Source of the DNA: Candidatus Lloydbacteria bacterium RIFCSPLOWO2_02_FULL_54_12
GTDB lineage: Bacteria > Patescibacteriota > Minisyncoccia > Phycocordibacterales > UBA6899
NCBI GenBank assembly: GCA_001819095.1
Contig: MHLS01000049.1
Coordinates: 13,420 to 27,198, forward strand
Length of the DNA: 13,779 nt
Direction: 5' to 3'
Shown: piece by piece, positions 7,134-12,688 of the stretch
Position numbering within the stretch: position 1 is the stretch's first letter
Layout of the letters: every line of letters begins with the position of its first letter
The notes under the pieces: generated by a model
Database searches by the model: none
Told to the model about the DNA's origin: nothing
The model's input: the letters and a program-made list of their open reading frames with translations, nothing else
Translations under genes and position numbers: made by a program

Positions 7134-8180
7134 ATGCGAAGGGTATTCAAAGACCACTTCATACCGCACAAAGGCAACGACTATAAGCCGCATTTTTTGC
7201 GCGCCAAAGTCGCCGCAGGGGTCTTGGCGTTCATTCTTGTCGTGGAGGGATTCTATTTGACGGAGACGCTTGTCATCTTTCCGAAAAGCGACTATCTCGC
7301 GGCGATCTTCGCAACGGTACTCGTCGAACAGACCAACGAAGTGCGCACGGGTCAGTCGCTTGCCATGCTCACGCCGAGTCCTGTCCTTGCCGAGGTTGCG
7401 CGCATGAAAGCGGAAGATATGGCGGCCAAGGGCTACTTCGCGCACAATGCTCCGGACGGAAAAACGCCGTGGTACTGGTTCAGGCAGGCCGGCTACAACT
7501 ATATCGCCGCGGGTGAGAACCTCGCGGTCAATTTCACCGACTCCAAGGACGTGACCCTGGCCTGGCTCAATTCGCCGTCGCACCGTGCGAACATTGTGAA
7601 CGGCAATTACACCGAGATTGGCATCGCGACAGCGCAGGGTTTCTATAAGGGCAAAGAGGCGGTCTTCGTCGTCGAAGTTTTCGGGCGACCAGCCTCCGCG
7701 CTCCGCGATGTCCTCCCTCCATCGGTGGAAAGTGCTACGAAAGATATCGTTCGTGCGGTCGAGACAAAGACTTCTGTGCTTGTACCCGCACCGGCTCTGG
7801 CCCAACCCGTCAAAGCGGCCACGGCGCCCGGAACACCCTCGGCAAGCGTCGCGGGAGCCGACACGACGATCGTCGAAGATATCCTCGATGTTGAGGAGCT
7901 CAAGCCGACGGTTACCGCGCAAGTTGTTTCGCCCAAGGTTGTCGCACAACCGAAAGCGGCTTCGCCCGTCGCCATAGTCCTTGCTTCGCCTCGCCACCTC
8001 ACCACGACCCTTTACTTCATCATCGGTGCCATCCTCCTTCTCGCGATAGCGCTGACGATCTTCATCGAGATACGCATCCAATTTCCGAGTTTGGTCGTGA
8101 CGGGGTTCGTCCTTCTCTTCGCTATCGTCCTCATCACGATCTTCAACTCCTCCGTCAGTCTTGCGCAGGGGGTCATTTAG
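7134..8180 (+). CDS. Membrane-anchored CAP/SCP (PR-1-like) domain protein
   Basis: 348 aa. A basic N-terminus and one membrane segment (about 24-49) are followed by a CAP/SCP domain (about 55-186): LVEQTNEVRTGQSL at the start, then YFAHNAPDGKTPW, GENLAVNF, WLNSPSHRANIV and YTEIGIA. Candidate pocket residues are His104, Glu128 and His150, the classic CAP set. A Pro/Ala/Val-rich linker (190-285) leads to two C-terminal membrane helices (about 290-313 and 317-343), so the CAP domain should lie outside the cytoplasmic membrane. Bacterial CAP proteins are often sporulation- or wall-associated; no reaction can be assigned here. The start is set by the promoter placed 7 nt before it. Only 40 nt separate it from the next gene, suggesting one transcript. 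Confidence 0.9.
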   Translation: MRRVFKDHFIPHKGNDYKPHFLRAKVAAGVLAFILVVEGFYLTETLVIFPKSDYLAAIFATVLVEQTNEVRTGQSLAMLTPSPVLAEVARMKAEDMAAKGYFAHNAPDGKTPWYWFRQAGYNYIAAGENLAVNFTDSKDVTLAWLNSPSHRANIVNGNYTEIGIATAQGFYKGKEAVFVVEVFGRPASALRDVLPPSVESATKDIVRAVETKTSVLVPAPALAQPVKAATAPGTPSASVAGADTTIVEDILDVEELKPTVTAQVVSPKVVAQPKAASPVAIVLASPRHLTTTLYFIIGAILLLAIALTIFIEIRIQFPSLVVTGFVLLFAIVLITIFNSSVSLAQGVI

Positions 8181-8220
8181 ATCTTTGCGTCGTATCGATT
8201 TTAACTGTAAGGTTATTCGT

Positions 8221-9468
8221 ATGTATATCGAAAAACGCAACGTCATCATCGCTGCTGCGCTCGTTCTCCTCGTCGGCGGGTTCTTTCTTTTTAGTCCGAA
8301 GAAAAGTATCGCCCCCGAAGACGTCGCGACAACGACTGACTCCGGAAAAGATACGCAAATAATCGATCCTTCAACATCGGATGTCGTCGCGCCGCCTGTG
8401 ACCGCGCCAAAAACAACCACGGCAACATCGAAACCATCGGCGCCGAAACCCGCCGCGCCGAGCGTTCCGCAGACCGGAAAAATGTACAAAGAGTTTGTCC
8501 AGCCGACGGGATTTTCGAATACCGGCGCGCTCGGACTCCTAAACACCGATGCATTCACGCTCGGACAATTCGTCGGAAAGAGGGTGATTCTCCTCAACTT
8601 CTGGACCACGTCGGCGTCGAATGCGCTTCGTGCGTTCCCGTATTTGAACGCATGGCAGATCAAGTACAAGGATAAAGGCTTGCTTATCGTCTCGATACAC
8701 ACGCCGCGATTCACCTATGAACATTCAAAGAGCACCGTCGACGCGGCGCTCTATACGCACAACGTCATTCACCCTGTGGTCCATGATAATAATTACGGAA
8801 CTTGGAATGCCTATGGTAACAGTGTCTGGCCGCACCAATACTTGATAGACATCAACGGGCGCGTCGTCTACGACCATGTCGGCGAAGGAGGCTACCAGGC
8901 AGAGGAGTTGAAGATACAGGAACTTCTCGCCGCGCGGGCACAAAAGCTCGGCTTACCGCAGGAATCCTACACGCCATACGCAACACCGAAGGATGCGGTT
9001 CTAGTCGACCTCTCCCGATTGAAGAGCCCAGAAACGTACCTCGGGAGCGCGCGCAACGGTACGCTCGGGAACGGCACACCGTACCGCGACGGAAGCCAAG
9101 ATCTTGTATATCCCGCGACATTCCTCGGGAACGCGCCGTATCTTTCCAAGAGTTGGAGCTTCGCAAAAGAATATGCGCGAAATCTTGTCGCCGATGCGGG
9201 GCTCCATTACGAGTATGACGCGAAGATCGTCCAGGCGGTCTTGAATGCTCAGCAACTGACCCGTGTGAAGGTGCTCCGCGACGGCGTGCCGCTGACGACG
9301 GAAAATGCGGGGAAAGATATTCGCTTCGAGAAGGGCGACAGCTACTTTTACGTCTCCGGCGTGCGTATCTACGAGATAGTGAACGACAAGGCGGGGTACG
9401 GCGCACACGCGCTTGAGCTTCTTATCGAAAATTCGGGTCTCGAGGTCTACACCATCACGTTCGGGTAA
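8221..9468 (+). CDS. DipZ/TlpA-like thioredoxin-fold protein lacking active-site cysteines
   Basis: 415 aa. ATG 8221 is chosen because AAGG (8209-8212) precedes it and the N-terminus becomes a signal-anchor (about 8-24); the frame extends upstream only into the previous gene's end. A Thr/Pro/Ala linker (30-86) precedes a redoxin/TlpA-like domain (about 92-240): VILLNFW at 122-128, Pro140, the usual Trp-Pro (cis-proline) at 203-204, and YLIDINGRVVYDHVGEGGY. The C-terminal beta-rich domain (about 255-415) resembles the carbohydrate-binding-like tail of DipZ proteins. The family reads WTxxCxxC at the active site; here it reads WTTSASNA, and I find no cysteine anywhere. It therefore cannot do thiol-disulfide exchange itself; a binding or scaffold role is inferred. 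It is probably co-transcribed with the CAP gene. Confidence 0.85.
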   Translation: MYIEKRNVIIAAALVLLVGGFFLFSPKKSIAPEDVATTTDSGKDTQIIDPSTSDVVAPPVTAPKTTTATSKPSAPKPAAPSVPQTGKMYKEFVQPTGFSNTGALGLLNTDAFTLGQFVGKRVILLNFWTTSASNALRAFPYLNAWQIKYKDKGLLIVSIHTPRFTYEHSKSTVDAALYTHNVIHPVVHDNNYGTWNAYGNSVWPHQYLIDINGRVVYDHVGEGGYQAEELKIQELLAARAQKLGLPQESYTPYATPKDAVLVDLSRLKSPETYLGSARNGTLGNGTPYRDGSQDLVYPATFLGNAPYLSKSWSFAKEYARNLVADAGLHYEYDAKIVQAVLNAQQLTRVKVLRDGVPLTTENAGKDIRFEKGDSYFYVSGVRIYEIVNDKAGYGAHALELLIENSGLEVYTITFG

Positions 9469-9492
9469 ACAAGAAATAACGGGACGAAAAAT

Positions 9493-9529
9493 ACAAGGTG
9501 GAGCCCGCCCGAGGGGGATTCCACCTTGT
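9493..9529. repeat. Short palindrome related to the repeat family
   Basis: ACAAGGTGGA (9493-9502) pairs exactly with 9520-9529. The 17-nt interior (GCCCGCCCGAGGGGGAT) can extend the stem imperfectly. The arm start ATACAAGGT matches copy 3 close by. It may end the thioredoxin-like gene's transcript, though no T-run follows. Confidence 0.75.
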
Positions 9530-9541
9530 CCGGCGGTTACT

Positions 9542-9630
9542 AAAAGATACAAGGTCGAACCTTGCCTGCCCACCCGAAGTCGGACGCAGGCGGGAAGAAT
9601 CAATTCCTAAGGTTCGACCTTGTATCTTTT
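9542..9630. repeat. Palindromic repeat, copy 3, with a 30-nt hairpin inserted in its loop
   Basis: Arms 9542-9563 and 9609-9630 are exact 22-nt reverse complements. The last 15 nt of the loop (GAAGAATCAATTCCT, 9594-9608) match the whole loop of copies 1 and 2. The extra 30 nt (9564-9593) carry their own inverted repeat, GCCTGC (9564-9569) with GCAGGC (9586-9591). This indicates a second small palindrome nested in the first. Confidence 0.9.
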
Positions 9631-9648
9631 CAGGAACGCGCTCCCTGC

Positions 9649-9676
9649 TTGCCCGTTTTCTACCACGTGTTAGTGT
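9649..9676 (+). promoter_or_regulatory. Weak candidate promoter before DUF805 gene 1
   Basis: TTGCCC (9649-9654), a 16-nt spacer and TAGTGT (9671-9676) preceded by TG plus one base. The -10 is poor. Spacing and bases echo 5440-5467. Confidence 0.2.
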
Positions 9677-9715
9677 GGGACGAGTTATTGCACACCGACA
9701 AAGAAAGGTTCCCAA

Positions 9716-10126
9716 ATGGAAATCATCAGGCAGATGTACTCCGGCAGGCTCGGGCGCTGGCAGTTCTTCCTGCTCGGCCTCATCGTTACCGTCGCCACGA
9801 TGCTCTTGCAGTGGCTCATGCTTCCTGCGAGCGCCGAGGCGGAGACCGCCGGCACGGTACGACTCCTTATCACGAGTATCATCTTCACGGTGGTATCGGC
9901 GCTCGCGAGTTGGCACCTCATGGTGCGCAGGCTTCACGATCTCGGATTGAGCGGCTGGTGGATCGTACTCCTCTTTTTTCTCCCAGCCGTCCCGTTCCTG
10001 GGCGACATTCTCTTGCTCATCTCTCTGATTGCGCTCCTCTTCATTCGCGGAGAGAGCGAAGCGAATAGTTACGGCGCACCGGCTCCAAGCGGCCGCGGAC
10101 TCGTCGACGCTTTTTTCAATCGGTAA
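9716..10126 (+). CDS. DUF805 membrane protein
   Basis: 136 aa, the usual size of a stand-alone DUF805 protein. The family hallmarks are visible: YSGRLGRWQFF at 8-18, RRLHDLGLSGWW at 71-82 between membrane segments, and the SYGAP signature near the end (118-122). Membrane helices lie at about 15-36, 48-69 and 82-110. DUF805 proteins are small inner-membrane proteins of unknown function. The start is supported by AAAGG (9704-9708) 7 nt upstream. A terminator follows 9 nt after the stop, so it is a single-gene unit. A second, longer DUF805 gene lies at 12689-13243. Confidence 0.9.
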   Translation: MEIIRQMYSGRLGRWQFFLLGLIVTVATMLLQWLMLPASAEAETAGTVRLLITSIIFTVVSALASWHLMVRRLHDLGLSGWWIVLLFFLPAVPFLGDILLLISLIALLFIRGESEANSYGAPAPSGRGLVDAFFNR

Positions 10127-10134
10127 AACCCGAT

Positions 10135-10166
10135 AACCGCCCCTCCTTCGGACAGGCGGTTTTTTG
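10135..10166 (+). terminator. Intrinsic terminator
   Basis: AACCGCC (10135-10141) pairs with GGCGGTT (10155-10161) around a 13-nt loop, followed by a T6 run (10160-10165). Past it, a TATTAT box at 10176-10181 is a possible -10 for the next gene, without a clear -35. Confidence 0.8.
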
Positions 10167-10303
10167 ATTTCACGATATTATGCCGCGGAATCGTCAACCA
10201 ATGCTGGTCGTTTGTCGCTCGCAAGTCCTACGGTTGTAGACAAAAAATGACTTCCCACTTAGCATTACCCTCGGACTGTTCCCATCAAATGGAGCACATG
10301 GTC

Positions 10304-10981
10304 ATGAAGCGTAACTACGTGCCACTGACGCACACGATCACACGCAAAGAACTCGAAAATCGCCAGAAGGCGCACATCGCAGATCTGAAACGGATCGGCG
10401 AGTTCTTGCCGGAAGCAAGTGCGCGGAGGTACCTTGAGGAATCGGACAATGCTGTTGACGCAGAGCTGAAGGACGAAGTGTTGATCCCCGAGTTCAGCGC
10501 GGAGGAGCTCGCGCAAATGAATGACGAACCCGAGATGCGCGAATTGCGCGACGCACTACTCGGACTCGCTGGAAAAACAGGCGCCCAACTTGCGGCAATG
10601 AGCCCGAGATCCGAAGAAGACTACTCCGAAGATGTCGCAAGTGTTCGCTGGTACCTTGCCCAATTCTGGCTACACGTTCTCTTGGCGAGCCACGCGCATC
10701 ACAAGGAGGATACAAAGGAAAATGTTCTTCACTTGCGCGCCGACCTTTTGCCGGAAGAGACCGAGGAAGAGATAGAAAGGAGGGGCGGCAGTCACCTTGG
10801 GTATATGAGACGAGATGTGGGAACTGCGGGGATTGCCTATGAAGAGCAACAAAACGCCTGCTACGCCGAATTTATCGAGCACGTAAAGGGGCATCTTCTG
10901 GACAATCCCGAAGGTCTTGTGCTTTCAAGTTACGACAACATCCGACTCTTCAAAGAAGGTGACCAGTTCATCGTGCGATAG
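10304..10981 (+). CDS. Unrecognised acidic soluble protein
   Basis: 225 aa from ATG 10304, chosen because GGAG (10291-10294) lies 9 nt upstream and because the 57 nt before it use two TTA leucine codons, unlike the CTC/CTT-rich genes around. The longer frame from ATG 10247 (244 aa) is possible. I do not recognise a family. The sequence is rich in Glu/Asp with long predicted helices, has no signal peptide or membrane segment, and should be cytoplasmic. Distinctive points are LASHAHHKED (127-136), a highly acidic helix LLPEETEEEIERR (148-160), a single Cys (186) and a C-terminal basic/aromatic end IRLFKEGDQFIVR. It stands alone between two terminators. Confidence 0.75.
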   Translation: MKRNYVPLTHTITRKELENRQKAHIADLKRIGEFLPEASARRYLEESDNAVDAELKDEVLIPEFSAEELAQMNDEPEMRELRDALLGLAGKTGAQLAAMSPRSEEDYSEDVASVRWYLAQFWLHVLLASHAHHKEDTKENVLHLRADLLPEETEEEIERRGGSHLGYMRRDVGTAGIAYEEQQNACYAEFIEHVKGHLLDNPEGLVLSSYDNIRLFKEGDQFIVR

Positions 10982-10990
10982 TTTCACAAC

Positions 10991-11013
10991 AGCGCTCAGC
11001 CGAGCGCTTTTTT
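10991..11013 (+). terminator. Intrinsic terminator
   Basis: AGCGCTC (10991-10997) pairs perfectly with GAGCGCT (11002-11008) around the tetraloop AGCC, followed by a T6 run. It lies 10 nt after the stop of the acidic protein gene. Confidence 0.9.
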
Positions 11014-11041
11014 GTATCCACCGAAAGTCCACACGGAAGAG

Positions 11042-11073
11042 TTGTCACCTTATCCTCCGGTGCGTGTTATAAT
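11042..11073 (+). promoter_or_regulatory. metK promoter, extended -10
   Basis: A perfect TATAAT (11068-11073) is preceded by TG plus one base (11065-11067). The best -35 is TTGTCA (11042-11047), but the 20-nt spacer is long, so the extended -10 probably does most of the work. The expected transcription start, about 11080, is exactly where the outer riboswitch helix begins. Confidence 0.55.
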
Positions 11074-11080
11074 CCGCATA

Positions 11081-11304
11081 CAACCGAATAATTGTTTATC
11101 GAGAGTGCGGAGGAGGGAATTGGCCCAATGATCCCGCCGGCAACCGTTTCGATGTGTACTCTTTGGTTTTGGAGAACTGAAAGAGGAAGATCGGAAAAGC
11201 GGTACAACCTCAAGTTTCTGACGAGCATTGGCGAGTAAGAAACACGGAAGTACTGAGAGTGGTGCCAAATCCAAACCCTTCTAGGGAAAGATGAAATATG
11301 GTTG
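11081..11304 (+). promoter_or_regulatory. SAM-I (S-box) riboswitch controlling metK
   Basis: The S-box core is visible in order: TTATCGAGAG (11096-11105), GGAGGGAATTGGCCCAATGA in the P2 region (11112-11131), GGCAACC (11139-11145), GGTGCCAAATCC (11261-11272), the P4 hairpin CCCT/AGGG (11276-11286) and AAAGATGA (11287-11294). The pseudoknot TTGGC (11120-11124) with GCCAA (11264-11268) is intact. P1 can form from TTTATC with GATGAAA, extended by CAACC (11081-11085) with GGTTG (11300-11304). In this family SAM binding stabilises P1 and switches the downstream gene off. Its place before metK fits feedback by the enzyme's product. The stretch between GGCAACC and GGTGCC is 115 nt, far longer than the usual P3 loop. 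Confidence 0.88.
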
Positions 11305-11313
11305 GAGGAAAAC

Positions 11314-11352
11314 AACCAAAACGTCTCGCCCTTAAAGCGGGACGTTTTGGTT
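11314..11352 (+). terminator. Riboswitch expression-platform terminator
   Basis: 11314-11329 pairs with 11337-11352: 16 pairs, one of them U-G, around a 7-nt loop. T-rich blocks sit in the 3' arm (GTTTTGGTTT), the same style as 5315-5350. CAACC at 11313-11317, in the left arm, can instead pair with GGTTG (11300-11304), which is also the outer 3' strand of P1. This gives a simple switch: P1 plus terminator (off) or GGTTG/CAACC antiterminator (on). The antiterminator is only 6 bp, so the mechanism is inferred. Confidence 0.7.
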
Positions 11353-11363
11353 TATTGCATTGC

Positions 11364-11411
11364 ATCCAAGGGCAGCCCTTGGGGAACAATTCTTAAGGGC
11401 TGCCCTTGGAT
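11364..11411. repeat. Palindromic repeat, copy 4, inside the metK leader
   Basis: Arms 11364-11380 and 11395-11411 are exact 17-nt reverse complements; the 14-nt loop GGGGAACAATTCTT aligns with the family loop apart from one missing base. Each arm contains the self-complementary AAGGGCAGCCCTT. It ends 27 nt before the metK ATG and downstream of the riboswitch terminator. Confidence 0.9.
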
Positions 11412-11438
11412 ACGCCAGTATCAATTAATTTTCTTTTT

Positions 11439-12491
11439 ATGCAAAACACCAGAAGTGTGTATACGGTCGAGAGTGTCACCTCGGGACATCCCGACAAAGT
11501 GTGCGACCAGATCTCCGACGCGATATTGGATGCCTGCCTCGCGCAGGACCCCAAGAGCCGCGTTGCGGTGGAGTCTTTTGGCGCGCACGGCCTCCTTGTC
11601 ATCGGAGGAGAGGTGACGAGCGACGCCAAGATCGACGCGAAGGCTATCGCCGAGGCGGTCTATCGGGACATCGGCTACGACGAGAAACTTGAGATCATCG
11701 AGCGCATCGTCAAGCAGTCTCCCGACATCGCAATGGGCGTTGATCAGGACGGCGCAGGGGATCAGGGGATCATGTACGGCTATGCGACGGACGAAACCCC
11801 CGAATTTCTCCCGCTGGGGATCACGCTCGTGCACCGTCTCACGAAAGGACTCGAGGATCTGCGAAGGACAGGCAAATTGCGCTGGCTCCGCCCCGACGGA
11901 AAGGCACAGATCACGATGGACAACGGCAAAGTGAAGACCGTGCTCGTTTCAACGCAACATGCCGAGAGCGTTCCCTACGGCGAGATACGCGATGCGTTGA
12001 TCGAGGAACTCATCCGTCCTGTGATCGGCGACCTGAAAAAAGTCGAGATCTTCGTCAATCCGACGGGGAGATTCGTCAAAGGCGGGTTCGAAGCGGATAC
12101 CGGCCTTACGGGGCGCAAACTGATGGTGGACACCTACGGCGGCATCTGGCCACACGGCGGAGGGGCGTTTTCCGGCAAAGACGCGACAAAAGTGGATCGC
12201 TCGGCGGCCTACATGGCGCGCTATGCCGCAAAGAATCTTGTCGCGAACGGTTATGCGAAAGAGGCGCTCGTCTCGGTGGCGTATGCCATCGGCCACGCGG
12301 AGCCCTTGATGGTCTCCGGAGTGGACGAGAAGGGCGGGGACTTGAGCGATCTCGTACGCAATCGTTTCGATTTTCGGCCCAAGGCGATCATTCAAAAGCT
12401 CGGACTTCGCCGGCCGATCTACCTGCAGACAGCCTCTTACGGTCACTTTGGAAAAACAGGACTACCATGGGAAGACGTTGTGAAAATGTAG
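11439..12491 (+). CDS. metK: S-adenosylmethionine synthetase (methionine adenosyltransferase)
   Basis: 350 aa, a little shorter than E. coli MetK (384). It makes SAM from ATP and L-methionine in the cytoplasm, needing Mg and K ions. Visible family motifs: ESVTSGHPDKVCDQISDAIL (11-30), with the catalytic His17 and a metal-binding Asp19; GAGDQGIMYGYATDE (105-119), the ATP-binding signature; RPDGKAQIT (151-159); STQHAE (171-176); FVNPTGRFVKGG (205-216); and the P-loop-like HGGGAFSGKDATKVDRSAAY (239-258). All three domains of the fold are present, and it ends YGHFGKTGLPWEDVVKM. ATG 11439 is chosen because it starts just before the conserved N-terminal strand; the longer frame from 11406 (TTG) runs into the palindrome. 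No Shine-Dalgarno sequence precedes it. An S-box riboswitch lies upstream, and a second copy of its 3' end lies downstream. Confidence 0.97.
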   Translation: MQNTRSVYTVESVTSGHPDKVCDQISDAILDACLAQDPKSRVAVESFGAHGLLVIGGEVTSDAKIDAKAIAEAVYRDIGYDEKLEIIERIVKQSPDIAMGVDQDGAGDQGIMYGYATDETPEFLPLGITLVHRLTKGLEDLRRTGKLRWLRPDGKAQITMDNGKVKTVLVSTQHAESVPYGEIRDALIEELIRPVIGDLKKVEIFVNPTGRFVKGGFEADTGLTGRKLMVDTYGGIWPHGGGAFSGKDATKVDRSAAYMARYAAKNLVANGYAKEALVSVAYAIGHAEPLMVSGVDEKGGDLSDLVRNRFDFRPKAIIQKLGLRRPIYLQTASYGHFGKTGLPWEDVVKM

Positions 12492-12582
12492 AAAATTAGA
12501 GAAAAGCTCCTAAGCTGGCTTCAAGGAGCCGACAGTTTCTTAACTGGGACGGCTCCGCTTGGCTCGCCCCGTCTTCGGGGTA
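12492..12582. other. 91-nt structured insert between two metK 3' ends
   Basis: GGAGCCG (12525-12531) pairs with CGGCTCC (12550-12556), enclosing CAGTT (12533-12537) paired with AACTG (12542-12546) around TCTT. An alternative stem uses GCTCCT (12506-12511) with AGGAGC (12524-12529). A third hairpin, CCCCG/CGGGG, lies at 12567-12580. There is no open frame and no T-run. It could act as the metK 3' hairpin, or be a small mobile palindromic element. Confidence 0.5.
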
Positions 12583-12633
12583 AGTCACTTCGGAAAAACA
12601 GGACTTCCGTGGGAGGAGGTGGTGAGTATGTAA
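12583..12633 (+). pseudogene. Remnant of a second metK 3' end
   Basis: Codons 12583-12633 read SHFGKTGLPWEEVVSM and stop, matching the metK end GHFGKTGLPWEDVVKM. By eye 41 of 50 bases (12584-12633 against 12442-12491) agree, and seven of nine differences are at third codon positions. It is out of frame with metK (142-nt offset). Upstream of it the sequence no longer resembles metK, so only this fragment is left. AGGAGGTGG within it resembles a Shine-Dalgarno sequence by chance. Confidence 0.85.
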
Positions 12634-12649
12634 CGTTCTTTTCCCGCTA

Positions 12650-12679
12650 TTGTACGAGGGTCGCTGAAATCGGTATACT
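12650..12679 (+). promoter_or_regulatory. Candidate promoter, nearly leaderless
   Basis: TATACT (12674-12679) with a weak TTGTAC (12650-12655) 18 nt before it. The expected transcription start is about 12686, only about 3 nt before the ATG at 12689. Confidence 0.45.
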
Positions 12680-12688
12680 GTTCTCCAA

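Noticed and set aside
7107..8714. Long open frame on the - strand (535 codons) opposite the CAP and thioredoxin-like genes
   Set aside because: It is Arg/Asp-rich with no domain, and both + strand genes beneath it have clear families, promoters and signals. It is an antisense shadow.
9498..10068. Overlapping open frames on the + strand (9498-9950 and 9562-10068)
   Set aside because: They run through the palindrome and the DUF805 gene in other frames and have no recognisable features.
10247..10303. Start at ATG 10247 for the acidic protein
   Set aside because: No Shine-Dalgarno sequence and atypical codons (two TTA); ATG 10304 has GGAG 9 nt upstream. It cannot be fully excluded.
5377..11411. 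Palindromes as a CRISPR array
   Set aside because: The copies are kilobases apart, inverted within themselves, and have no regular spacers or cas genes.
11406..11438. TTG start 11 codons before metK ATG
   Set aside because: It begins inside the palindrome arm and adds residues not found in MetK; ATG 11439 gives the normal N-terminus.
12611..12630. AGGAGGTGG as a Shine-Dalgarno sequence for a small gene
   Set aside because: It is part of the duplicated metK codons (WEEVV) and no open frame follows it.
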